A stretch of DNA of 64,000 bases from Warburgia ugandensis. Its lineage: Eukaryota > Streptophyta > Magnoliopsida > Canellales > Canellaceae. The DNA is taken from NCBI GenBank assembly GCA_035236585.1, contig CP141127.1, forward strand, positions 72,769,495 to 72,833,494, read 5' to 3'. The notes under the pieces are model-generated. The model was not told the DNA's origin and did not search any database. It saw only the letters and a list, made by a program, of their open reading frames with translations. Both the position numbers and the translations under genes were made by a program. The number at the start of each line of letters is the position of its first letter. The first letter of the stretch is position 1. Of this stretch, positions 46,481-57,639 are shown piece after piece.

Positions 46481-48149
46481 ATTTTGTTAATACCACACAA
46501 AACATGCAAAAAATCATTTTACAAAAACAAATTCAAGGTGTCACTTCTGTAGGTACCCAAAATTGCATTTAGCACATGCAACAAGCCTTTAAACCCCTAG
46601 GTTACCCCTAGTGGATGAGTTAGGTCTCGTGAGGGTTTGCAGTGAATATACGCATAAAATTCCCTAAGGTTGAGTTCCCTATTTTATCTCAGGGAATCCT
46701 CATTCATTAGCACTTTACTACTTTTTCACAACTTAATAAAGAAGATTGACCATTTTACAAATCATCCACATACTAAAGACATTTCAATCTAGTTATTTCT
46801 TGCAGTGCATGTGTACAACCACGTAAGTCCTGACTTCTAATTGGATATGCTTAAAATCCATTGGGAATATGTCTTAACCTAAAATCCTTATATGAATACT
46901 CTCAAAAATGAAGCTCCCATATAAGGGCTTAAACATATTTCTCTCATTATGTGAACAGATTCAACAAAGCTAATGGTTCACATAAATTTTGAAGTGTTAA
47001 AGAGATAAAGGAAAGTGATCCTTAAGAGTGTATGTCATTACTAAGCATAGTAGGGGTAATTTACCTTAATTCCTTCTTTTTATCTCCTATTTAAAGCTAT
47101 ATTCCACCTAAGATCCATAGTTCTTTAACTAGGACAAAATGTAGGCTTAGCTAGGGTTTTGAAAAGAAAGGTATAAGTTTTTCGAAGGTTCAAAATTGAG
47201 TGGAGGTCTCAATGAATATCTGTTAGGACACTTTTTGGTTTTGTTGAAGTGAATTTCCATTGTATTCTTATCTTTCACTTTTTCTTTTCTTTTTCTGATT
47301 TTTTTTTTTTTTCTCTTCACTTTTTTTTCTTTTCTTTTGGCTTCTTTAGAAGAAAGAAGGCTAATTTTCTCATTTTTGGGTTAAGGTGAGTGGGGTTAAG
47401 AAAGAAAGGCTTAATAATATGCTCAAATGGCTAACTAGTGACATCTATATTGGGTAGGCATTATGTCTCTAGGTTGAACAAGGATGACCTATATCATTTC
47501 CTAGGTTTCCTAAAGCCTATCAGATTCACTAAATTTTTTGGAAATAAAGCTATTACCCCTATTTATTCTTGATAGTTAACTAAAACAAGGATAATAAGAT
47601 CACATTAAGTTATGTACATTCAAAAACTATGGAAATACTTATAGCTCTATAAAAGAAGATAGTCTCAAAACACATTGGGTTATAGGTCCCCAATGATTTT
47701 CCTCTAGGTCTCTAAGTCCTACCTCTCTATTATTTTTATTATATTCTATGTGTAATTATTTTCCAAGAATTAACCATCTGAAATGCTTCAACACATGAAT
47801 AATATGCAAAACTAGCCATATACACTCCCAATAAGAGGTGAAAATAGTAGACTTACTAAGTCTGAAAATCTAGTTCTCATCACAATAAGGGAACTCCACC
47901 TTAAAAAAATTTTTTTTTTTTTTTTTTGAAAAGCTCAAGAAAATTCAAAATCCTTATATGCATTTATACCACCAATCTTGAATGAAACATTATCCCCAAT
48001 GTTAGAAAACATAGGATCTTATATGATATTGGAAATATGTAGAAGATGAATATTTTAAAAACATCTAGGTTGCCTCCCATAGAGCATTAAGTTTTAGAGC
48101 TCTAGCTATATATAATGACGAGTGCAATGATGGTGATCTACAAATGTTT
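46481..48149 (-). other. Element 2 3' non-coding region
   Basis: No env-like frame. Matches the element 1 region 31021-31346 plus 34265-35640, and preserves the uninterrupted version of the site where a solo LTR entered element 1. Contains T-rich runs (47302-47317, 47909-47928) that form a polypurine domain on the sense strand. Confidence 0.7.
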
Positions 48150-48548
48150 CTAAGGGGGTAATCTAAGGTGGGTCATTATACTTAAGTGCTTCTCATTGTA
48201 TCTCATCAATCTCAAGACTAGGCATCTCTAGCAAAGGTTTAACCTCTGACAACTGACTTTTTGTATTTCTCCGACCTTCTCAATCTCAATGGACCCATAA
48301 GGATAGATTGTGCATACTATATAAGATCTGATCCATTTAGATATGACTTTTTCCTAGGAAGAGATGTTATCTAGAATTATACATCAAGACCCTTTGTCCA
48401 GGTGTAAAGGATTTTCTTAAGATTTGGCGATCATGTGCAACCTTCATCCGATGTTTGTATAATCATGCAGAGTCATATGCATCTTTCCTCAATTCTTCTA
48501 AGTCATTGAGTTGGAGTTTTTTGTGGGTCCCAGCAAAATTAGAGAAAA
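48150..48548 (-). pseudogene. Element 2 integrase C-terminal remnant
   Basis: Reading leftwards: KLQLNDLEELRKDAYDSA, HDRQILRKSFTPGQRVLMYN, then (with stops) an 'LFLGKSH' stretch and 'YPYGSIEIEKVGEIQ'-like text near 48270. These are the end of the integrase core region and the C-terminal DNA-binding part. The upstream core with the DDE triad is missing because it joins directly to RT at about 48548. Confidence 0.82.
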
Positions 48549-49556
48549 TGCTCAGCATGCACCTTTGAAATGTAGTTAGAGCATTACAAAGCCCAAAAGG
48601 CATACGTCAATAAGAAAAGGTTCCAAAAGGGTTGGTGAAGGTGGTCTTCTCCTAATCCTCTGGTGCTATAGGAATCTGGCTGTAACTGGAGTATCCATCT
48701 AGAAAACAGTAATAGCTATATCCGGCCAACCTCTTAAACATTTGGTCAATGAAGCGAAGAGGAAAGTGAAATTTCCTTATGACCATCTGGTGGTCATGTG
48801 GGTGGGTACTAAGTCATTATCCTCATTTTTTTACAATAATGACCCCAGATTTCTTGGGTACAACTTAAATAGGGATGACCTAAGCACTGACACAGATAGG
48901 ATATATAACGCCATCATCTAGAAGCTTTAGGACTTCATCACTAACCACATCCTTCATGTGGGGATTAAGTCATCTTTGAGTTTCTCTAAAAGGTTTTGCA
49001 TTTTCTTCTAGGTGGATTCTATGCATGTAAACAGCTGGACTAATCCCTTTTATGTCTATTATCGCCCACCCTAGAGTAGTTTTATGTTCCTTAAGGACAT
49101 CTAAAACCCTACCCACCTATTCATTATCTAAATCTGATGTTATTATCATATATAAGGTTTCATTTGGGCCTAGGTATGAATATTTCACCTTGTCAAGCAA
49201 GGGTATTAGGTCCAGAGATGGTGATTGCTCTATTAAGGGCATTGGGACAGATTCAAAAGGTGGGAGTGGTTCTAAATAAGGACCCCACTTGGAGGTATCC
49301 ATGATTGGAGCAGCCTCCAAAAAGTTGTTTACCACCTCAATAGACTTGCTAGACCAAATTCTCCATTAAAGTGCATGAGACAAGCCTCTATTATTTCAGA
49401 GATAAACAATGGTGGATGAATATCATTAATTAGACTCTCGATCAAATTGACATCACAAGAATCATCTAGATCTAAATGTTGTTGATCAACGTTAAAGACA
49501 TTTAGCTTAACTTTCGTGTTGCTGAATGACAATTTCATTACACAATTCCTACACAT
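48549..49556 (-). pseudogene. Element 2 reverse transcriptase fragment
   Basis: 49335-49117 and leftwards match the pre-RT region of element 1 (SNLDNEQ; PNETLYMIITSDLD; then 'MHRIHLEENAKPF' near 49010). The RT finger and palm start follow, ending with RMPFGLCNALTTFQRCMLSI near 48600-48560. It stops just before the catalytic DD box; FSN is followed by integrase C-terminal sequence. The whole catalytic end of RT and RNase H are missing. 49556-49329 reads KLSFSNTKVKLNVFNVDQQH, the protease-RT linker. Confidence 0.85.
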
Positions 49557-49679
49557 AATAATTCAATTGGATGTTGCCAAAAATGGACATCTAAGGATGA
49601 CCAGAATCCAACTGCTGGGATCAGATACAGGTTAGGTATCTAGTACAATGAAATCAAATGGGTAATTGAACTGGTCCAC

Positions 49680-50156
49680 CTATATCAAGACATCTTCAAC
49701 CAAACCATGGGATATCTTGACAGATCTATATGTTAATTGCAGCATGGTAGTGGTTGGTTTTAACTCACCAAGTCCTAGTTGCACATAGATAGAGTATGTT
49801 AACAAGTTAACACTCACCCCTAAGTCAAGTAAGGCCCTATCTATGACATGATGTCCAATAATGTAGGAAATGGGAGGACACACTGGGTCTCTAAACTTTG
49901 GTGAAGTCTTGTGTTGAATCAAATATCTTACCTGCTCGATGAGAAAATCTTTCTTTTGTACATTTATCTTTATTTTTCTTGTGCATAGCTCTTTAAAGAA
50001 CTTAGCATAGGTGGGGATGTCATTAGTTGCAATGAATAATAGAATATTGATTTGGACATGTTTAAATACGTCCATTAACTTATTGAAGTTTGTTCCCTTT
50101 TTAGCATTGTTCAATAACTGAGGAAAAGGGGCTTTAGACACATAAGGTGCCTCCAC
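49680..50156 (-). pseudogene. Element 2 protease and gag-pro linker
   Basis: The longest uninterrupted frame of the window (158 residues). It starts with a linker (TNDIPTYAKFFKELCTRKIK, typical of the gag end in this family) and runs into RALLDLGVSVNLLTYSIYVQ. Here the protease active site is DLG, better kept than in element 1 (DLE). Downstream, a 'LGRPFL'-type motif is not readable in frame. Needed to process the polyprotein; broken to both sides. Confidence 0.85.
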
Positions 50157-50582
50157 TATAGGTTCTATAGGATTTTTTTCTATCTTTTCTCTCTCTTGTG
50201 TTTTGATTGCCTCTTTCTCCTTAGGAGTTTCTTTAGCCTATGCTTCTTTGTTATCGATCTGACGACCACTCCTAATGGTGGTTCAAGACTTGGCATGCTC
50301 ATGAAGGTTAAGGTTTTGAGAACTTGACCCTATCTTAAATTGGCTCTTCGGGTTAGGGATGGGTTCACTAAGGATCTGACCCTTTCCTCAGTTATGTAGT
50401 TCAGCTAAAAATTGGCTTACCTGTATATCTAACTTGGCAATGGCTTGAGAGTTGACATGCACTAAATGTCCACTATCATTTTACAACTAGTGAAAGGCCT
50501 ATGGTGGCTGCTAGGGAACTGTAGCTTTAGGAGGAAAGTTTTGGGCAGGGGTTCATAGATGATCCCCCTTAGTAGTTACTCT

Positions 50583-51451
50583 TCAACAAGAATAGTTGAG
50601 ACTCCTAGCCCATCCAAAATTGTAGGTCTTAGAACACAGGTTGTTGTGAGGTTGGCGATATGTATTCAATGCATTCACATGGTCAACAAGATAATCATTC
50701 AATACTCTATTTGATGGACAAGATGTGGTTATATGGGATGGGTTAGAACATATGGCACAAACCTCTTGTGGAGATTTAAGGGATGAGGTAGCCATAAAGG
50801 ATTGAAACATAGTTTCAAGCTTATCTATTCTACCATCAAACTTGTCCCTTCTTGCTAATATAGAGTTGAGTTTATGGCATAGATTAGTATGCACTCCTAT
50901 CTCATATAGACCCCCTCTCATGGTGGGCCAGCCATTTCTCTCTTCTATTTGAATAATGCCATTACTAGGAATTATATACTAAAGTCTAAAAGAAATCTCA
51001 GGCCTCACTTTCATCCTTTAGCATGAGGGTCTCTCCACTCACTACATCTACCATTTGTCTATTTTGTCTTATGAATGGGGAAGAACTTGTTCCAAAACTT
51101 TCTAGACAATTGGTCCTATGTATTGATGGAACCTACTTCCAATGAATTTACCCATGATATAGCTTTGTCCTTGAGAGGGAATAGGAATAGCCTAAGCCTA
51201 ATAGAATCATCCAAAAAAAAAAATTGAACCTAAATGTGGTGCAAATATTAAGGAAACCCTTGATATGTAGGTAGGGGTCTTCTTGGTCTCGACCATAAAA
51301 AAATGGGGAGCAATTGTATGGCTCCCAATCTTAACACAAAGTAGTCTGCATTTGTAGGAGGCAAAGCTACTCAGGATGGGATGTTGACTTATAATGCCTC
51401 ATAGAAATCTTTACATTCCTTGCACTCGAATTTTGCTTGTGGTATATTCAT
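50583..51451 (-). pseudogene. Element 2 gag
   Basis: A start ATG is at 51451-51449 (MNIPQAKFECKECKDFYEAL), soon followed by a stop. The gag domain is readable in shifted pieces at 51260-51060. 50921-50583 encodes KLETMFQSFMATSSLKSPQE and the zinc knuckle CAICSNPSHITTSC, a complete C-x2-C-x4-H-x4-C. The matching knuckle of element 1 lacks a Cys. Between 51060 and 50940 the sequence is rearranged and part of the gag domain seen in element 1 is missing. Confidence 0.82.
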
Positions 51452-52645
51452 GGGGATATGAACTTGGATTCTTTCCCCTTTTCTTAGGTCATTTTGAATC
51501 TCTTGGTTGAAAGGTAGCAACTCCAGGTTCTGAGATCGAGGCCCTTACATAAACTATCCTACACTAAATTCCCTAATATAAATGCTGCCTCTAACTCTAT
51601 GTAATGTGCAATCAAATCTTAGTAAGAACTAATTGAGCAGTGCCTTGATTATCCTTTATTAGTACATAGGTGGAGCCTTCTTAGACCTAAATTTGGATAG
51701 CTCCTCATTTTATCCAAATTTTACTACTGCTTACTAGTTTGGTTATGCTCAAAAGTGTTTAATACAATCCTCATGTTGGAGGCGTTTGGAGCTCAACTAA
51801 CGTCAACGGAACTCGTAAAAAATCACTTAGATTTTATGACACCCACTGTAACCATAGTGCTTAGAAGCCACTAGAGTGACAATAGATCACATCCTTCTAA
51901 AAGGGTCCTATGAGCTTACCCTTAGTCTCTTTCTACGTGTTTTTAAATTAATATTTAACGGTTGGGAATGTGGCATACAACAATATTCATTGATTTCTAA
52001 ATGCGCCACAGGGTAGATAATGAAAACCAGTCCTTATCTTATAAAGATTCCTGTGGGGCCCTTACTAACATTAATTCCATTCCACCATACAGCTATAAAT
52101 ATGTAATGCAATATAAAATCAAACTAATGCAACCTATATGCTAACCAACCAAGATTAGATAGGTGCTCCAATGCAACATTCCTAAGTAAAGATGCAACAA
52201 TTACCAATGAATGGTCCTAATCTATATGAATTATACTAACATCCAAATGCAAATTACTAAATGCAAATTATCCAAAATTTTGAAATTTGAGTGAGAGGTA
52301 CTCATAGTGAGGGGTTCGATGATGATTAAGAGTGGTCCACTATACCCCATACTTGCCCTGTATTACTACAACCCATTTAAAAATAAATAATAAACAAATT
52401 GCAATTTACATTGCGCCTCACTCAAATCCCAATCTAGGAAAGCAATAAAACCTAATATAAGATGTGAAGCCATGGCCCATAGGATTGTCGTCTCTCCTTT
52501 GCCAGTTTCCCTCATGCAAAAATCAAAGAAATATGATCAATATGAGAAAAATAGCAACAAATGCAAAAACCCTAATCTTGTGCACTCTCAACCTAGACTA
52601 GAGGACAATAACCTAAAGTTTGGAACACTATACAATTTCTTCCAA
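51452..52645 (-). other. Element 2 5' leader
   Basis: Non-coding leader between primer site and gag, similar to 39891-41102. The frame at 52472-52684 on + is antisense and spans the primer site, so it is not a gene. Confidence 0.6.
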
Positions 52646-52665
52646 CTCCCCACTAACAGTGCCGA
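52646..52665 (-). promoter_or_regulatory. Element 2 primer binding site, degenerate
   Basis: The minus strand reads TCGGCACTGTTAGTGGGGAG five bases inside the LTR. It is in the right place and shares the GGC..C.GTT..GGGGA pattern with the tRNA-Asp complement, but it has several mismatches. Confidence 0.6.
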
Positions 52666-52670
52666 AAACT

Positions 52671-55207
52671 TGTTGTTTTTTTAATAAAACTCGCAAGAAT
52701 AGGAATTTTTTGCAATATAATACGCTAGTGAGGTCGATCCCACGAGGAGTTGAAATAATGTGATGCTTGTGGTCCCTACTTCAAAATATCTAACCTAGTC
52801 AAAATTCAAGTGATTTTTGTCCTAAAATAAGAATTGAAATTAACACATGAAATTGAAAACTCAGCAAAAACAAGAAATATGATAAATTGAAAACTTTCCT
52901 AAAACATGCACTTTCTAAAATTAAAACTTTCCTAAATTGAAAATTACCAATTTTTTTACTTTTCCATTTAAAACTTTCTTAAGTTGAAGCTTTCCTAAAA
53001 TGTAATTTATCAACTTTCCTAGGCATGAAAGTAACAACTAATGTAAGGAAAACATGCTTTAACAAACTACTTTCCTAATCATGCAAAACTAAGAAAGCTA
53101 AGCAACCAAATAAACCATTTTAACACCTGGGACAAAATTAATTACTTTTTAAACTAAATGAGATGCAAACTAATGGATTGTAACTACAACAAAATAAGAG
53201 AAATAAATGAAAGCAATTACTAACAAACAATCAAAGAAAAACTAACCAAGCATCATGCATGGAGCCATGGAATGGTGTGCATGATTCATTGGATAGTAGT
53301 GGATTTAATCAACTACTTTGGAAACCTAAGCATGAAATATTATTCTAACATTAACTAAGCTAACTAAAAATCTAAATAGGCCCTTGAAAAATCAAGTCAA
53401 CATGACTTGTATGGTGCTGGAAATTAGCATAAACCATTCAAACAAAGAAATTCTAGCCACAAGGTAATAGAAACATTCAATGAATAGAACATGTAAAACA
53501 TAAATTAATCACTTCTAAAGTAATCAAACATTCAATAACAATGATAATTAACTTCTAGATAAAAGCATGATTTGAAAATTCCAACTAACTTCATTGAATC
53601 AAATCAAAATTTCATCAACATAAACTTCACACATTTAATACAAATCTGAAATTTAAATGCTATTACAATGATGTTCACTTAATCTTAATCTCTCCTTAAT
53701 TACAAGCCAATTTCTTCTTCACTTGTTCCGACAATCACTAATGAACAAGAATGCTTAAAATCAAGGGAAAATCCTATAGAGAACAAAGGCAATAACTAAG
53801 GGAACTTAAGCAAACAAAGCTGGAAGTCAAGAGGGCTGAAAGAGAACAATGATGCATTGAAAAGTAAAGAACAAAACTAGATTCAAGATGATTTCCACTG
53901 GCCGTCACTCCAAGGGAAAACAAGAGTTGAATCTTAGTTTTAAAAGCAAGAAAGATAAAGGAAAATAAGGCAAACTAGCATGAAAAGAAGTAAATTCCAG
54001 CAAAGAAAACAAGGAAGCTAACCAACCTTCAAAGATGAATCAAAACCCCAAAAATTCTAGGCTGAACACTTAAGGAAGAAGCATACACCTTGGAAGGAAG
54101 TGGCAGCACCCAAAACTCCACAAAACAATAAGCAAAAGAGGTAAAAGTGGCATCTCCTTCCAAAGAAGGAGACATCTTTTCCCTTATGTGAAAAATCTCC
54201 CTTTTGCTTGCATATCATTGGGTTTTTAAGCTTGTTCTCCTAATTTTTCTTGGTTGTCCTAACACTAATAGTGGGTGGATAATAAAGATTGTCAAATTGA
54301 ATGGCTAGGATGGGGGAAAAGTTAGGATGTCAAATACGAAAATGAGTGGAAGGTGTTGGATGCCTTAAGGGAAGTAGGTGGGCGACGCCACCTTTTTAGG
54401 AAGGGGTGTCTTCCCCCTTTCAAAGCTGTTGAAAATTCTATGAAATAGGAAAATGGGAAGGGATTGGTTGGGAAAGAAGTAGAGAGATTTGTTTGGTTGG
54501 GAAGTTTCCTAAGAGGTAGAATGATATAGACTTTTGGAAATTCGTAGTGCATCTTAAGGGTGAGGTGAAATTTTTGTAAAAAGTGTGAAAAAGTGAGAAA
54601 AATATTATAAATTGAATGCTCTTATACCATTGGTCCACATGCCATCTAATTCTATTAGATTTTTCGTAGTTATCTTCAAAATATCTCATGAATAACTCTC
54701 TTGAATCTCCTTCAATCATAGCCTTCCATTTAGCTTAACTTTATGGCTTAGATGGCTAACTTTGAAGGCTCCATTGCTAGGCCTCATGGATAGCTTTGGA
54801 AGCTTTCTTGTCTTGACTTCAATGCTTCATCCCTTGGCATGAGCGGCTTATATGGTTTGGCTGGAATTCCTTAGCTGGCCACCTTCTTTGATGGCTTATA
54901 TGACTAAGGTGGCTTAAGTGGCTTCCATGCATAGGTCGTGGGAAAGTATGGCTTACTTCATGGGCCCACTTTCTCCATCTTTAGCTCCTTTAATCACATC
55001 CATTACTGGTCCACAAGATGATCTTGGTCTTTGGTTTATATTGAAGTGATGATTTTGAGGCTTTGACTCAATCTTTTGATCTTAATCTTCAATTTCATCC
55101 CCATTGATCTCGACCATTAGATCACCATCTCACATCCTACAAAAAGTGAAGAAACCAAATCAAATCTTGGAAAAACATGATTAATCACATACTTACCTTG
55201 GACTAGG
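52671..55207 (-). repeat. Element 2 5' LTR, right end deleted
   Basis: It starts TGTTGTTTTTTTAATAAAAC and matches 43821-46465 up to 'catacttaccttggactag' at 55207. The last 150-250 bp of the partner (from 'cttttggacctacaaaata' to TTATCA) are missing. It has 'ggccgtcactcc' near 53900, lost from the 3' LTR. The frames at 54322-54719 are LTR sequence. Confidence 0.9.
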
Positions 55208-57031
55208 ATGAAATGCTTAAAAGAATGATGCATTCAAGGATAAAGAGGAATATAAGTATAAAGTATAAAGAAGAAGAATGGAAGGAAAAGAGGGGGAATT
55301 AGGTTGGGTTGAGAACCCTTACCTTTACTCCAAGGGCTTGGATGTTTGGGCCATGAGAGCTTGGATAAGGGTGATCTTCTTCCCTCTATTTGTCCTATGC
55401 TTTGGCTCTTGAAGACTAGATAAAATTAGAGCATTCTCCTTTACCAGATATCTATAAAGTTTTAGAAGTGGAAGCCCTAGGGTTGTATGGCTAGGATCTA
55501 AGGGAGAAATGATGACAGAATGGTTGGGATTTGATGGGAGGAAGGGAAGCTAAGGAGAGGGGGATGCATGAAATTCAAATTAGAAAATGAGTTTGACATG
55601 AAACATAACTTGAGTGAAAGATAGGATATGAAAGTGGGAGAAGGAAGGAGATAAGGGTGTTTAGGAAAGGAGATATGGTAAGATAGGAAAGAAATCAGCT
55701 AGAAGGAAAGATAAGGAGAAAATCTAGGAGATTTGGTGTGATTTAGTTGGATTTAGAAAGTGGGTTAGGTATGAGGCATGGAACTCATGTGGGTGCCTGT
55801 GGAGTTTCTAAATTTGTAAAGAGTTTGGAGCATTGGATGATAAGGAATGGTGGAGATCATTCTTACCTTAGTACTTTGATTTGAACATTTCAACAAGGGA
55901 AAGGTGGCTAGGGCTTTTTTCTTTAATGCTTCATTCTTAGCCCTTAGATTATTGTCATCCTATCTTGAGTGGCTAAGATTTGGTTGGAGTGATCTTATCC
56001 AAAAAGATCTTCTTTTAAAGCTTCTTTATTCATCACAATTGGATTAGATTGCCCTAGAATGAATGGCCTAGATTCCATTGATATTTCCTTATCCACTCTA
56101 CCTTTTTCCTTCTTTTTTTCCCATATCACAATATTTTTCTCTAATCAATACCATTTCATAAGGTGGGACATCTTTTTCCTTACAATTAGGAGTGAATCTC
56201 CTTGAAAAGTGGTGGGCAACACAATGAAAAACACTCCACCAATCGGATCTCATTTTGATCTTCATTCCAATTTAACTTCTGATTGGTTCATCCTTGATTA
56301 ATTGTATCTTTGTTATTTCTAAGGATATACATCGACAATGGTAGATCTTGACCTTTAAGTGCTTAGTGTAAAATGAATTTAAACCATAGCTTTCCTGCAA
56401 ATTGTCTCTCTCTTCTCTTCCTTGTTCTTATCCACCTATTATACTTATTTCTTCATGTATTCCAAGTGGAATTAAGAAGTATTAACCACATTTTCATAGT
56501 AAGTTCATTCTCCCCCTCAGGTGGTCCATTTCTTTGGTTAAGTAAGAGAGAGAAATCAAGGAAAAAGTCTTCTGCAGCCCTAGCCTTGTAACTAATTTTA
56601 TTTCAAAAGCTCCCATTGCATATGATCTCATTATATATAATTTATTCCTCCTTTAGAAGATTTCCAGGGTGGTAATATGTGTAGATGCATGCATGAGAAG
56701 TTCTGTCATGTAACATTTTATAAGAACACCCTATTTTGAGCTAATAAGGCTTGATGTTTGATTTAGGATTTCTGACCTCTTTGACTTCATGCTTGACATC
56801 TAATTTCTAGTATGAACTATTGAACTTTATGATTAGCATGTGTGGATCCACAATATAGCTTGGAAGGTAAAATTTCTCTTTTAGGGGTGAAATTGTTAAT
56901 TTTGTGTATTTTTCATTTATGCCCTAGATTTGCAAAATTGTAGAATCAACCCTACTTAGTAATGATTAAGTGATTTTGGTCTAAAACATGCTAAATATAA
57001 AGGTATGTATGTAATATTTCTACATATATCA
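55208..57031 (-). mobile_element. Probable LTR remnant of another Athila-like element
   Basis: 55250-55310 ('aagaagaatggaaggaaaag', 'ggggaattaggttgggttga') resembles the middle of the Athila LTRs. It ends 'atatatca' at 57031 followed by CACCGGACC, similar to LTR end plus polypurine tract at 31008 and 46465. It could be the far half of the LTR at 27765-28851 that hosted element 1. No TSD supports this. The 72-codon frame at 56373-56591 has no known domain. Confidence 0.35.
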
Positions 57032-57328
57032 CACCGGACCTCTAAATAGGATACCAATACAAAACCTTGGACTAATTAGGGGGAGTATGTATCATGGGAT
57101 GGTTACTTCTACACTAATTCGATGGCCTTATGAGAGCCAATATATAAGACTATATGTATCCATGGTAAAATTTAGTTGGAAGGTGAGTTCCTCTACATGT
57201 ATACTGATATGATTGTTGTATGAAGATAGAGAGACATGGCAGTCATCTTTGAGGGCTCAAACCAATTGCCTATGTGGCCCATGTCGGGACACTGCCATTT
57301 TATTAAGTGATATGAGAATTGGGGATGT
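57032..57328. other. Unassigned spacer
   Basis: No gene or recognised repeat. It could be the interior of the element whose LTR may end at 57031. Confidence 0.3.
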
Positions 57329-57337
57329 GTGATACAT
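57329..57337. repeat. SINE target site duplication, left
   Basis: GTGATACAT, identical to 57518-57526. Confidence 0.8.
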
Positions 57338-57517
57338 AAAGTGGCAGCCCTGGTGCACCAAGCTCTGTCATATGAAGGTCTAAGGAAGGGTCAGAACACA
57401 AGGGTCAATAGTATGCAGCCTAACCTTGCATTTTGCAAGAGGTTGTTTCCACGCCTTGAACCCATGACCTCAAGGTCACACAATGACAACCCTACCATTG
57501 CACCGAGGCTCCACATC
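57338..57517 (-). mobile_element. tRNA-derived SINE
   Basis: On the minus strand it starts GATGTGGAGCCTCGGTGCAA with an A-box-like 'GGTGCAATGGTAGGG', a B box GGGTTCAAGGC, then 'GTGGAAACAACCTCTTGCAA', 'GCAAGGTTAGGCTGC', 'GACCCTTGTGTTCTGACC', and ends 'GGTGCACCAGGGCTGCCAC'. This order is that of a widespread plant tRNA-derived SINE. It is bounded by a perfect 9-bp duplication (57329-57337, 57518-57526). The frame at 57329-57586 overlaps it by chance. Confidence 0.9.
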
Positions 57518-57526
57518 GTGATACAT
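57518..57526. repeat. SINE target site duplication, right
   Basis: GTGATACAT, identical to 57329-57337. Confidence 0.8.
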
Positions 57527-57639
57527 CTTGAGATTATTTATATGCATCCATGGATATATGGTTACCATAGAGCCATGGGACAGTAGATTTGATGATTATA
57601 TGTTGGTTTTGAAGAAATGGTTTTATCTTTTAAAAACAT

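Larger units (their letters stand above)
43821..55207 (-). mobile_element. Athila-like Ty3/gypsy element 2
   Basis: Minus-strand element with LTRs 43821-46465 and 52671-55207 (truncated), polypurine tract 46466-46480 and primer site 52646-52665. It is inserted in the 5' LTR of element 1, so it is younger. Gag, protease and RT are related to element 1, but RT is joined directly to the integrase C-terminus. Its LTRs differ from those of element 1 and match the solo LTR at 316-2262 better, so it is another subfamily. Confidence 0.9.

Noticed and set aside
52472-52684. 70-codon + strand frame
   Set aside because: It is antisense to the element 2 leader and runs across the primer binding site into the LTR.
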